Of a stretch of DNA of 64,000 nucleotides, positions 47,013 to 55,047 are shown piece by piece. Source of the stretch: Bacteroidota bacterium (lineage in GTDB: Bacteria > Bacteroidota > JABWAT01); assembly GCA_020161835.1 (NCBI GenBank), contig JAIUNL010000011.1, forward strand, positions 88,888-152,887, read 5' to 3'. Position 1 is the first letter of the stretch. Every line of letters starts with the position of its first letter. The notes beneath the pieces are model-generated. The model was not told the DNA's origin. It searched no databases and saw only the letters and a program-made list of their open reading frames with translations. Made by a program: the position numbers and the translations under genes.

Positions 47013-47102
47013 GAAATTTCCTACAATAAATTGTTAATTAACGATTTACAGCAGGAGATGTGTGGTAGGTGAGAATCAACCAGGACAGGGTTTTGTGAAC
47101 CC

Positions 47103-47181
47103 GTTGGTTTCCCTTCGCCGGTATTACCCGGATCAGGTTCATGGGGTATGATCTCAGCCTGCTTACGCAAACACCCCCAAC
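47103..47181 (-). promoter_or_regulatory. TPP riboswitch (THI element)
   Basis: On the minus strand the aptamer runs from P1 CCAAC/GTTGG ends (47181 and 47103) with GGGGTG, the conserved CTGAGA (pyrimidine-sensor side), a P3a stem with ATACCCCAT, the conserved GAACCTGATC, GGGTAATACC and GCGAAGGGA. These are all the hallmark blocks of the TPP aptamer. An expression-platform hairpin, GGGTT/AACCC, follows at 47088-47102 with no T run, so control of translation is more likely than termination. It controls the receptor starting at 47012. Confidence 0.96.
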
Positions 47182-47210
47182 CAGTGACACTGTTGGATTA
47201 ATTTTTTGGA

Positions 47211-47414
47211 TTAACCTTCAAGCCAGGCTAACGAATCATTTTCAGGATCTTCACGTTTCGGAAATGCCGTTTCTTTCGGAACATCCTTTTTTACAGGAGT
47301 TGCACCGCAGTCAGGACATTTATATCCTTTGATAAGATAAGCAGGACGTTTCCGGCAAGTATCGCACCAAAGAACCGTAACAAGACCCGTATTTTTTGAT
47401 TTTGGTTCAGCCAT
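47211..47414 (-). CDS. Small zinc-ribbon protein
   Basis: 67 residues starting MAEPKSKNTGLVTVLWCDTC. Two CxxC knuckles, CDTC and CPDC, 15 residues apart (RKRPAYLIKGYK) form a zinc ribbon. The rest is charged and probably flexible (KKDVPKETAFPKREDPENDS). A longer open frame begins at 47513, but its first 33 codons look non-coding. TATTTTTG, a -7 consensus, lies only six bases before this ATG, so the mRNA may be leaderless. A nucleic-acid or protein-binding role is possible; no specific family is recognised. The stop lies 30 bases before the TPP aptamer. Confidence 0.65.
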   Translation of the reverse strand: MAEPKSKNTGLVTVLWCDTCRKRPAYLIKGYKCPDCGATPVKKDVPKETAFPKREDPENDSLAWLEG

Positions 47415-47545
47415 GAAGCAAAAATACGGAGACAAGGGACGAGTGACAAGCTGGAAACAGATGTGAAATACTAATTTTGAATTTTGAGTTTTAAATTTTG
47501 AATTGAAAATCAACCTGGTTGGGCTTTCAGGAAAAATACATTTCT

Positions 47546-47715
47546 AACAGGGATATTCAGGATAAAGACAAGTTTTGGTAAAGTCTCAGGATTTTGGTTT
47601 TGCTCTCACCCCAGCGGGGTGACATGTTGGTAGAAAATAAACCACCCCAAAAAATAACCCGCCCGGTCACAAATCATATTTAAAATGTAAATCTCGTTCC
47701 GGACGGAATGGGAAA
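47546..47715. repeat. Intergenic repeat, copy A of a tandem pair
   Basis: Starts AACAGGGATATTCAGGAT, contains the palindrome CACCCCAGCGGGGTG, then AACCCGCCCGGTCACAAATC and ends CCGGACGGAATGGG. Copy B at 47725 repeats the same order of blocks with sequence differences. No coding potential. Confidence 0.7.
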
Positions 47716-47724
47716 AAGCAAATT

Positions 47725-47920
47725 AACAGGGATATTCAGGATGGACAGGATAAGAAAATAATTGTTAATGAAATGCGGATTGGTTTCTCACCCCACTGGG
47801 GTGAAATGTTTGTTGCCCCGGACACTGAGGTTCTCGAAGTGCCCGGGGGAAGTGAATTGAAAAAAAACCGCCCGGCCACAAATCCAACTAGAAAAAACAA
47901 ACTTTCCACCGGACGGAACC
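47725..47920. repeat. Intergenic repeat, copy B of a tandem pair
   Basis: AACAGGGATATTCAGGAT, CACCCCACTGGGGTG, AACCGCCCGGCCACAAATCC and CCGGACGGAACC recur in the same order as in copy A. A local insertion of about 30 bases (GCCCCGGACACTGAGG region near 47816) distinguishes it. With copy A it fills the gene-free stretch 47415-47984. Confidence 0.7.
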
Positions 47921-47984
47921 AGATTATCAACTAAAAAATTGGTTTTAGCAGGAGATTTGGCCCTGGAAATCCCCTCCCCCTAAC

Positions 47985-48305
47985 TCAACCTACTTCATTT
48001 TCAGGAATAAATACTTTTTTGTGGAAACAGCTTCCGTTGTTAGCATCATCAATAAAACGACGCACCAGTTTAACCACAACCGGATCATTTGAGAAACCAT
48101 TCATCATTTCTGTATGAGTGCCACCGTTATCTTGCCAACTATAAAGCAACGGTGGCAATTCCCGAAAACCCAAATAAATCAGATCCTGATCGAGCAAATC
48201 CATTTTTATATCAGACACCTCAATTCTTGCTTTACCCAGATCAGTTTTCAATTCAAGCAAGGCATGGTGCTGGCGATAAATGCAAATGGCGGAGTGTAAT
48301 TTCAT
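47985..48305 (-). CDS. Hypothetical 106-residue protein
   Basis: 106 residues from an ATG at 48305, three bases after the lipoprotein stop, so it would be co-transcribed with it. There is no signal peptide. Sequence is mixed alpha/beta with an N-terminal strand-helix (LHSAICIYRQHHALLELK) and a C-terminal helix (DPVVVKLVRRFIDDANNG). No recognised motif or family. Coding status is supported mainly by tight spacing, a normal ATG and unbroken frame; codon use is unremarkable. If real it is probably cytoplasmic, which is odd beside an exported protease and a lipoprotein. Confidence 0.5.
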   Translation of the reverse strand: MKLHSAICIYRQHHALLELKTDLGKARIEVSDIKMDLLDQDLIYLGFRELPPLLYSWQDNGGTHTEMMNGFSNDPVVVKLVRRFIDDANNGSCFHKKVFIPENEVG

Positions 48306-48308
48306 TGG

Positions 48309-49301
48309 TTAATTCTCAATTATTCCATCTTTAATAAATGTCAATTGTTTTTCCTCAAGCGTGTTAATATTCACTTTCCACAATGTATAGTTTGTATTGC
48401 TTCTGGATTTGGGGCCATTAAACTTCACAAATAACACATTTTGGGTATCAATCCAGTCAAACTCTCGAACAAATGGGATACTTTGAATTGGTTTATTTGC
48501 ATTTACATCATGGATAATTAAGTAGCCAATTCCACCATCATATTTTATGAAACCAAGAAGATTACCATCTGGTGAAAAACCAGGAGAAATATGTTTAAAG
48601 GTAGTGTCAGTTATGTATGTTCTTTCATTTTTACTTATGTCTGCAATAACTATCTGGGATCGTTGTGAATATTCATATGAGCCATAAGCAATTTTTGAAA
48701 AATCAAAATTTGTTACCGGGTTAAATATTGACCCACTTTTAGAACCTTTTCTGGCTTCTAATAACAGACTAGTTGTTCCATCTTCAATGTTAAATAAATA
48801 TATTTTCTCATTGGAGGGTATCCCGAATGAAACATAGTTTGGATATGCCGAAAAGAGGACATATGGTCTTTCTGAATGAATTGATGGTATTCTTATCAAG
48901 TATAAACTTGTTACATATGAGCTGAGTTGGAAATCGAAGTCAAAATTAAAATCGTTTGTATACTGGAACCCTGGACCCGCATTGTTAAGGAAGATTGCAT
49001 TTGTTGATGATCTTGCTATAAGTAAATTATCTTTCTTTTTCCCAGTAAATAAAAAAACATTTTTTTCTAAATCAAGTGTGTATATACCTGAAGAATCGGG
49101 GTTAATATATAATTCATTGCCTTTGATTTTTAAAGGATAAAAATATAGGTATTGTGCCATTGAACCATTAGCAAATACGTTGAGATTTTGGATCAGTGGT
49201 GGAAAGTCACTAGGGCTTGGTACCCTTTCATCTTCATCCAAAGTTGGCGAATCACATCCAAAAAGGAACAGAAAAGGTAACAAATATCTAAAATATTTCA
49301 T
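48309..49301 (-). CDS. Lipoprotein with TolB-like propeller repeats
   Basis: 330 residues from the ATG at 49301. A TTG eight codons upstream is open but unlikely. Signal peptide with lipobox LFLFGCDSP (Cys15). The mature protein has repeated four-stranded units typical of beta-propellers: YINPDSSGIYTLDLEKNVFL, IYLFNIEDGTTSLLLEAR, IVIADISKN, FKHISPGFSPDGNLLGFIKY and NYTLWKVNINTLEEKQLTF. The SPDG motif is characteristic of TolB/WD40-like PD40 repeats. It lies 50 bases downstream of the subtilisin gene and is probably co-expressed. A surface or periplasmic binding role is likely. A+T-rich region. No enzyme motif. Confidence 0.75.
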   Translation of the reverse strand: MKYFRYLLPFLFLFGCDSPTLDEDERVPSPSDFPPLIQNLNVFANGSMAQYLYFYPLKIKGNELYINPDSSGIYTLDLEKNVFLFTGKKKDNLLIARSSTNAIFLNNAGPGFQYTNDFNFDFDFQLSSYVTSLYLIRIPSIHSERPYVLFSAYPNYVSFGIPSNEKIYLFNIEDGTTSLLLEARKGSKSGSIFNPVTNFDFSKIAYGSYEYSQRSQIVIADISKNERTYITDTTFKHISPGFSPDGNLLGFIKYDGGIGYLIIHDVNANKPIQSIPFVREFDWIDTQNVLFVKFNGPKSRSNTNYTLWKVNINTLEEKQLTFIKDGIIEN

Positions 49302-49351
49302 AGGTTTGTTTTTAAATGGGGACAAAGAAAAATCTTTGCCCCCTAAATTAT

Positions 49352-51634
49352 TTACTTAGTTAATATGACTTTTGTGGTTTGTTTTAAGTTATTGTAACTG
49401 AGGGTGACATAATAAACACCACTTGTATATTTTCCAAGATCAATTTGATAAGAATGAACTCCTGGTGAAAAAATACCAATTGATGAATTTGTAATCACTT
49501 GACCCAGAATATTGGTGATCATTATTCTTACCTCTCCGTCATTTGGAACATTGAATTTAACTGACGTAGTGGGATTAAATGGATTTGGATAAGTTGACAC
49601 GATTGAAAAACTTCCTGGAATTTCGGATGTTTCTTCATCGCCAATCTTCTGGATTTCTGGATTATAGTTTATTGAAATCTCCGAAATTGCAGAACCATAA
49701 CTTTCGTCAGAAATAGCTTGAACCCCATATTTTGCTACAGTACCACCGGCGTAATTACTTGTCCAGGTTATTTGTTCATCGATGTAGGATAAATCGATGC
49801 CAGGTTCTGTTTGCGGAAGTGTTGCAATTAAAGCATTATTTCTGAAAATTCTGTAAGAAACAACACGGAAATCATCATTTCTTTTGAAGTTTAATTTTGG
49901 ATTAGCATTCACGGAAGTAATTGAATAGAAATTGACTCCGGCAGGTGTTTGGCTTCCATATCCCAAAGTAGTGTATTTGTAGACAACCTGTGAGGCATTG
50001 CATGGAAATTCACCACGGTAATTATTACCCATATCTGTTACTTCGTAAATATAAGTTCTTAATACAGCACTATTGCTAGTCGAAGAAATGACTTCAGTAT
50101 AACCTGTTCCATAATTTGGGTTTTCCGCTGAAAATCCATTTGTTCCCACACCACGGCCCCATACATAGCCACGATTTTGGGCACTAAATGTTACTGTTTT
50201 TCGAATTTCTTTTCTTTTTACAACATACACACCATCAGCTAACCCTGGCACATCCATCATTGTCATTGCGTAGGAGGAGGATGTAGAATAAACTGAACCT
50301 CCTGTTGACTCTCGGTGAGACATTACCAAGGGTCCACGAAGGTAGTTAAGGCTTCTGAAAGCATTTACTAATCCGTACCCATAATCATTATCGAAACCAG
50401 CCGGTCCCAGATCGGTTGCTTGTGCTGAAATCCTTAGGATATTTTGGATATCATCATTGTAAATATTGTAGTTATAAGCTTTCATAAGGGAAGCAATACC
50501 TGCGACAACAGGTGATGCCATTGAAGTCCCACTTATTGGCCTTCCATCTGGCAGAAAGGCGCTATACCCATTACTTAAAATTGTTGACAATATAGTTGAC
50601 CCAGGGGCAACCACATCAATATGGGAGCCCGGTGTGGAGCTAGGGTTGATTTCAAAGTCTTTGTCAAGATTTCCAACAGCAATAATCCCCTGACCAAATG
50701 CCGCTGGGTAATTTAGGATTTCACTTCCCCAATCATTTCCCATTGCTGCAACCTGCACACGATTCATTTTATAGGCATATTTGTATGCTCTTGCTAATGT
50801 ATTTGAGTATGATGGAGACCCAAATGAACTATTAGTTACATACATTGTTGGGTTATTATTAACGTAATTGACAATATTATTCAACAATTGATTGTGGTTT
50901 ACATTATCCCACCTGATACTAATTATATTTGCATTCCAATCAACACCAGTAATCCCAGTTGCATTGTTGCTCTTACCAGCTGCTATGCCGGCAACATGGG
51001 TTCCATGCCAAGGACTATCACCAGAAGTTACGCCGGGATTACCTGAAACCTTTGGTGAAAGATCTTGATGTGACCATTCAATACCATTATCTATTATACC
51101 AATATAGTTATTAGAATTTCCAGTGGTAATACCCCAAGCAGCATCCGCACTTATGTGAGGAAAACCATCGCTGTTTTTGAGGTGGTACTGTAAGGAAAAG
51201 AAATTATCATTGGGTGTAACCGATGTGAAAGTTTTATACTTCGGGGATATTTCAGTATAAACCAGATTCACATTGTTTTTTTGTTTCTCAATGAAATCCT
51301 TTGCTTCCATTTCATCTTTAAAACGCAAATAATATAAATTAGAGAATTTGGGTTTTTTCACTTTCTGTTTATCTTCATTATAGCTTATTGAATCGGCATC
51401 TTCAATTGGGTCGAAATCGGATTTTAACTTTTGCCTTGTTGATAAGTCAAAGTTGCGATCACCAAGAATTGAACTTTCTTTTAGTGTTTTTCGACCTTCC
51501 TTTTTAACGAAAGCTTTGTCAGCAAAACAAACGAGAACGGTCACAGAATCAGACTGTGCGAAAACTCCAAAAAGGGTTGATACTATGAAAAAAATACTTA
51601 GTATGGATGATTTTAGGAAAATGGAATAACGCAT
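49352..51634 (-). CDS. T9SS-secreted subtilisin-like serine protease
   Basis: 760 residues. Signal peptide 1-26 (FFIVSTLFGVFAQ), an N-terminal propeptide-like region (about 30-145), then an S8 domain at about 165-435 with the catalytic triad Asp in YIGIIDNGIEW, His in HGTHVAGIAAGKS and Ser in SGTSMASPVVAG, plus oxyanion Asn in VTNSSFGSP. A beta-rich middle region follows, and a T9SS sorting domain at about 675-760 (TYPNPFNPTTSVKF). It is an extracellular or surface-attached peptidase. A strong ribosome-binding site (AAGGAG) precedes the ATG. Probably first gene of a unit with the propeller lipoprotein and the 106-residue protein. The palindrome GTCAGCTGAC lies at 51668-51677 in its upstream region. 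Confidence 0.92.
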   Translation of the reverse strand: MRYSIFLKSSILSIFFIVSTLFGVFAQSDSVTVLVCFADKAFVKKEGRKTLKESSILGDRNFDLSTRQKLKSDFDPIEDADSISYNEDKQKVKKPKFSNLYYLRFKDEMEAKDFIEKQKNNVNLVYTEISPKYKTFTSVTPNDNFFSLQYHLKNSDGFPHISADAAWGITTGNSNNYIGIIDNGIEWSHQDLSPKVSGNPGVTSGDSPWHGTHVAGIAAGKSNNATGITGVDWNANIISIRWDNVNHNQLLNNIVNYVNNNPTMYVTNSSFGSPSYSNTLARAYKYAYKMNRVQVAAMGNDWGSEILNYPAAFGQGIIAVGNLDKDFEINPSSTPGSHIDVVAPGSTILSTILSNGYSAFLPDGRPISGTSMASPVVAGIASLMKAYNYNIYNDDIQNILRISAQATDLGPAGFDNDYGYGLVNAFRSLNYLRGPLVMSHRESTGGSVYSTSSSYAMTMMDVPGLADGVYVVKRKEIRKTVTFSAQNRGYVWGRGVGTNGFSAENPNYGTGYTEVISSTSNSAVLRTYIYEVTDMGNNYRGEFPCNASQVVYKYTTLGYGSQTPAGVNFYSITSVNANPKLNFKRNDDFRVVSYRIFRNNALIATLPQTEPGIDLSYIDEQITWTSNYAGGTVAKYGVQAISDESYGSAISEISINYNPEIQKIGDEETSEIPGSFSIVSTYPNPFNPTTSVKFNVPNDGEVRIMITNILGQVITNSSIGIFSPGVHSYQIDLGKYTSGVYYVTLSYNNLKQTTKVILTK

Positions 51635-51889
51635 ATTATACTCCTTATATTGTTGAATCTTTGATTGTCAGCGAGTCAGCTGACGTACAATTATCAAGAT
51701 TAAGAATAATAAATACAAGGTGATGTTTAAAGAAAAATAAAAATATAATGTAATGTTAATATATTTCTGTAGAAATGTTAATACTGCATTTTTGCATTTT
51801 TAACTGTCGTCTGCCTATTTAAACAAAATTACTGACCCGTTTTAATTTTCTGACATTAAACTAAAATGATGCAGAAAGTAGTACAGTAG

Positions 51890-53023
51890 CTATTTTGTCG
51901 GATTGTTACTTACATCTTTGGTTTGTAGCTTAGTAATAGTCTTATCCGTAAATAAATCTTGGTTTGAATGGTTGAACCAAAAATCATGTATTGTCTGTTT
52001 TCCACAATCTTCTATTTTATAGATAAAACTTGTCTCTTCTTCTTCAAATGGTGCTTCAAGTCCTTTTTTTGTTCTTGCATCTCCTATTATTGAATAGTCA
52101 GAGTTTACAATTGGGGGCTCATTTTTGATAAAATGATTGTGGTCGAAATATAAAGTGCTGCCAGCCACAAGCTTAACTCTGTGTATGTAAGGGAAACAGA
52201 TTTCAAAGAAAGTTAAATTCTTCTGGTAATGTAAGTAAATATGTTTAATATCAATAGATTCCACAGACAGATTGAATTGAAGGGGTTGGTTTCTATCATT
52301 GGTTGTCGAGCGGTAAACTTGTGCCGTATAGATTGAATTCTCAAATATTTTCCTATAGTTGGGAGGCAACGTTTCTGGAGGAATAAATGAGTCTATCATG
52401 TAATCTATATTGCCATCGGCAGACATCGCAACCGTAATAAGGTCGTTTGAGTATTTTATTTGTGGAATATGCGTAAAGTAAGCAAAATGGAAATTTGTAC
52501 ATTCTTTACTTCCCCTGTAGTTCCATTTTGAGGACCGTAAAGACTTACTGCTTGAAATACCAGCAAAACCTGCATCATTGGTATGATGGTAAAGTTTTAG
52601 ATAAATTTGATCGTAGAGAATTTCAAATTCGCCTGAAGTATACTCTTCAATGGCAGCAGGTCCATAAATCTCACATCTAAAAAGTTGACTCTTGTCAGCA
52701 TACATCTGTAAAAAGTCAGATTTATAAAATCTGACTTTTATAGTTACCCCATTCTGAATATCTATTAAAAGGTCGCAACCAATTATATCGTCATCAATTT
52801 TAAACAAGACTGGAGCAATGAAATTTAACGGTTGGATCCAGCCATTTTTTAAGAAAATAAAATCTGGGACAATTATTGAATTTCCTTGCTTATGTACAAG
52901 TCGACATTTAATCTTACCAACATAAGGTTTAGAGTCGAGAAAGTTACAATCATGGTAATTAAACGGGACATAATGATGGTCTAAGCTTGTCTCATACCGG
53001 TTTAAATGCTTGTTGAAATTCAT
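51890..53023 (-). CDS. Hypothetical protein with ADP-ribosyltransferase-like motif
   Basis: 377 residues from the ATG at 53023; an open TTG four codons upstream is less likely. No signal peptide. The N-terminal 130 residues are beta-rich. From about 144 there is KLYHHTNDAGFAGISSSKSL followed by RSSKWN and AYFTHIPQI. The pattern YHxT followed by a helix with an Ile and a Ser-rich turn resembles the first motif of DarT/PARP-type ADP-ribosyltransferases and related RES/KptA folds, but the later catalytic motifs (Tyr and Glu/Gln) cannot be assigned with confidence. The gene is isolated, A+T-rich and borders the accessory region. It may be an immunity or toxin component; this is a weak inference. 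Confidence 0.6.
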   Translation of the reverse strand: MNFNKHLNRYETSLDHHYVPFNYHDCNFLDSKPYVGKIKCRLVHKQGNSIIVPDFIFLKNGWIQPLNFIAPVLFKIDDDIIGCDLLIDIQNGVTIKVRFYKSDFLQMYADKSQLFRCEIYGPAAIEEYTSGEFEILYDQIYLKLYHHTNDAGFAGISSSKSLRSSKWNYRGSKECTNFHFAYFTHIPQIKYSNDLITVAMSADGNIDYMIDSFIPPETLPPNYRKIFENSIYTAQVYRSTTNDRNQPLQFNLSVESIDIKHIYLHYQKNLTFFEICFPYIHRVKLVAGSTLYFDHNHFIKNEPPIVNSDYSIIGDARTKKGLEAPFEEEETSFIYKIEDCGKQTIHDFWFNHSNQDLFTDKTITKLQTKDVSNNPTK

Positions 53024-53419
53024 GTGACTTCCCAATTTTATTTGATCTCAGTTTCCTGTGAGAAAGAAACAGCTCTTATTTTTCTTGCCAATACCGCAGG
53101 GGCAAGGTGCGAAAATATTTGATTTCATTGACTGTTGAACTAAAGGTCACCTTTTAAATTACTCAACTCAGTCAAGGCATTTCAAGTAACTTAAATGAAG
53201 GCACCATGTATTTTACAAAAATAGTTTGAAATTTGGTTTTTAAGCAAAAATACGATTTGCAAATGATACTTACTGACCTGGAAAATATTATCGTGCCATT
53301 GAAACCATTTGAATAGACTGCAACTTTAACAGGGATACGGAAAAAAGTGACATATGAATGAATCAAGGGATAGTTCTAATTATCTGAGAAGAACAACTCG
53401 CCAGGATTTCCCCAAATGA
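53024..53419. other. Gene-free A+T-rich spacer
   Basis: No credible gene. An open minus-strand frame at 53366-53172 looks like noise. I see no promoter, RNA or repeat that I can name. Confidence 0.4.
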
Positions 53420-53447
53420 AGTCCCCCCAGAAATTTCCAGGGGGACT
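53420..53447 (-). terminator. Hairpin downstream of the micro-ORF
   Basis: AGTCCCCC (53420-53427) and GGGGGACT (53440-53447) form an 8-bp G+C-rich stem 10 bases after the stop of the 53458-53550 micro-ORF on the minus strand. The following T run is weak (TTCATTT). Confidence 0.5.
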
Positions 53448-53457
53448 GAACCATAAC

Positions 53458-53550
53458 TTAGGTCAGAAAATACGATAGAATTGCCACAATTGTGGCAATA
53501 TCCAATTCAATGAAAATTTTATTTTTGATATAATCAATTGTTATTTTCAT
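53458..53550 (-). CDS. 30-residue hydrophobic micro-protein
   Basis: MKITIDYIKNKIFIELDIAT followed by IVAILSYFLT. The ATG at 53550 has a strong ribosome-binding site, AGAAAGGAAG, six bases upstream. Residues 12-29 are a single membrane helix interrupted by Glu15 and Asp17, giving an amphipathic face, as seen in small membrane toxins, holin-like peptides and regulatory micro-proteins. The codons for ATIVAI form a perfect 20-bp palindrome, ATTGCCACAATTGTGGCAAT (53480-53499). A G+C-rich hairpin follows the stop, so this looks like a complete small transcription unit. Not long enough for standard gene callers. No family recognised; function open. Confidence 0.5.
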   Translation of the reverse strand: MKITIDYIKNKIFIELDIATIVAILSYFLT

Positions 53551-53559
53551 CTTGGCTTC

Positions 53560-53717
53560 CTTTCTGTATTGACATTAAGGATCCCATTTAGTAAGTTCAT
53601 GATTGTCACATCATATGAACAAACCAATACAAGATCAGGTTATTTTGTTTTGGTGCACTTTATTGATTAATCGCCTTTCCGGGTGCACTTTTATCCGGTC
53701 TGGCGATTTTTTTTTAT
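53560..53717 (+). ncRNA. Candidate small RNA ending in an orphan terminator
   Basis: AATCGCC (53669-53675) and GGCGATT (53702-53708) with an inner CCGG/CCGG pair form a stem followed by at least eight T residues, a good plus-strand terminator. No plus-strand gene lies upstream of it for more than 25 kb; all nearby genes are on the minus strand. A hairpin GTTCAT/ATGAAC lies at 53596-53621. The simplest reading is a short plus-strand transcript divergent from the micro-ORF at 53550. The GGTGCACTTT block is repeated at 53652 and 53682. The 5' end is not known. Confidence 0.35.
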
Positions 53718-54050
53718 TCCTACTATATATATCAATGATTTATAGTAAATAGTGTGGTTTTCAGTTTTTTATCAAATATTTTTCGTATCTAATTAAAGTT
53801 TAATGTAATAATTGCATTTTTTCCCAAACCCCCATACCTTTCTCAAATCAACTGCATAAAGTTCCAGTAAAAAAAGCAAAGATGAAAGTATTGAGTCTTG
53901 CGATTCACATCTTTTTTGGCAACTGAAACAAACCATTGACTTTTCCCCAGCGAAATCTTAAACAAAAGCCAGTTTAATTTTAAACCTAAGTCAAATTGTT
54001 TTAATAATAATTCAGGTAAGCAGTACCACCCAAAAAAGATACTACTATTC

Positions 54051-54524
54051 ATGAAGCGCAATCTTTTGTTTATGCTGTCGATCGGGATAACGTTGATTCT
54101 GGTTACCGGCTTTTGCTTTGCCTCAGCAGATTTCCAGAAAGGAAGCCCGCCCAGAATTGTGCAGTTAGCTCCGGCTGATTTGTTTGCACCGGAGTTTACA
54201 TCTGCGGTTTCAACACTGATCGTTTGTAACCTGGACACAGATTACACCGTTTTTGCACAGAATGCACAGGCTGATATCAATTCCAATGCGGAACGACCGT
54301 ATGGATATAATGTTGATCCCGGGCTCAGATTTGATTCAGGCGGTACAGACACATACAAGGCATCACTGGCCACTGAAACCAATTTAAAACTACAGCTTTA
54401 TGGAAAAGAGGGCAGTTTGAACGAGATTACACCTTGTTCAAGAGATTGGGTGGGTGAAGTTGCTAACAGCAACCACGACAACCGGCATCTCAAACAAGAC
54501 CGATGGTGTCGCGCATCCTGTTAA
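54051..54524 (+). CDS. Hypothetical secreted protein, C-terminus probably frameshifted
   Basis: As read, 157 residues. A clear signal peptide MKRNLLFMLSIGITLILVTG followed by FCFASA, then a beta-rich mature part (APADLFAPEFTSAVSTLIVC, RPYGYNVDPGLRFDSGGTDT). The last 20 residues (NSNHDNRHLKQDRWC and on) are rich in His, Trp and Cys, unlike the rest. Removing one G from the GGGTGGG tract at 54448-54454 gives a smooth C-terminus, DWVVKLLTATTTTGISNK and TDGVAHPVN, ending at TGA 54526-54528, for 158 residues. I therefore suspect a one-base insertion or sequencing error. No family recognised. Strong bidirectional terminator immediately downstream. Confidence 0.65.
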   Translation: MKRNLLFMLSIGITLILVTGFCFASADFQKGSPPRIVQLAPADLFAPEFTSAVSTLIVCNLDTDYTVFAQNAQADINSNAERPYGYNVDPGLRFDSGGTDTYKASLATETNLKLQLYGKEGSLNEITPCSRDWVGEVANSNHDNRHLKQDRWCRASC

Positions 54525-54534
54525 TTGACAGAAA

Positions 54535-54566
54535 CAAAAAAGCCTGATGATTAGTCAGGCTTTTTT
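54535..54566. terminator. Bidirectional intrinsic terminator
   Basis: AAAAAAGCCTGA and (G)TCAGGCTTTTTT form a stem around TGATTAG. It is T-rich on both strands and serves the convergent 54051 and 54604 genes. Confidence 0.88.
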
Positions 54567-54603
54567 GTTAAAAGGAAAGAATAGTTAAAACCAGAAAAGC
54601 CTT

Positions 54604-55047
54604 TTAGTTATTATTTTCCTTGTTTTTATCATGATAAACTTTGTTCAGGAAGAGTGCCGCACCAAAAAACAGTGTTCCACCGGCAAACACTGATCCCCAA
54701 ATTTGTTGACCACCGATGATAAGAAAATATGAAATCAACATACCAGATAGGATGACAAGAAGAGCAAAAAACATCCCTAAGTAATTTATTATCCTGTATC
54801 CCTGCTCTGTTTTCCTTACTTGTTCCGACTTGGCATTGTAAGCAGCATGCCTGAAATCCTGTTCCTTCTCCGCGCGCGCTCTAAGCCATGTCGTTATTGT
54901 TGGATCAATTGCCTGGTATTCTCCAATTGTCTTGGGATCTGGCAAAAGATTATCGTCGTAGGTCTCCGATTGAACAATATGTGCCGAACGCTTGCCATTC
55001 CGGTCTTGGGTTCCGGTTTGATGAACAACTTTTTGTTGCTTCGCCAT
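54604..55047 (-). CDS. DUF2335-like membrane protein
   Basis: 147 residues. A charged N-terminal half holds the DUF2335 signature: LPDPKTIGEYQAIDPTITTW followed by LRARAEKEQDFRHAAYNAKS, corresponding to the family's P-P-E-L-x-x-Y-x-x-I-x-P-G and MAExEQxHR pattern. Two membrane helices follow at about 87-110 and 116-136, and then a basic tail HDKNKENNN. DUF2335 proteins are predicted inner-membrane proteins of unknown function, often found in mobile or phage-associated regions. The ATG shares one base with the stop of the 55047-55280 gene (TAATG). Last gene of the four-gene accessory operon. Confidence 0.75.
   Translation of the reverse strand: MAKQQKVVHQTGTQDRNGKRSAHIVQSETYDDNLLPDPKTIGEYQAIDPTITTWLRARAEKEQDFRHAAYNAKSEQVRKTEQGYRIINYLGMFFALLVILSGMLISYFLIIGGQQIWGSVFAGGTLFFGAALFLNKVYHDKNKENNN

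Noticed and set aside
53172..53366. 64-codon minus-strand open frame
   Set aside because: No ribosome-binding site, no motif; typical random frame in A+T-rich DNA.
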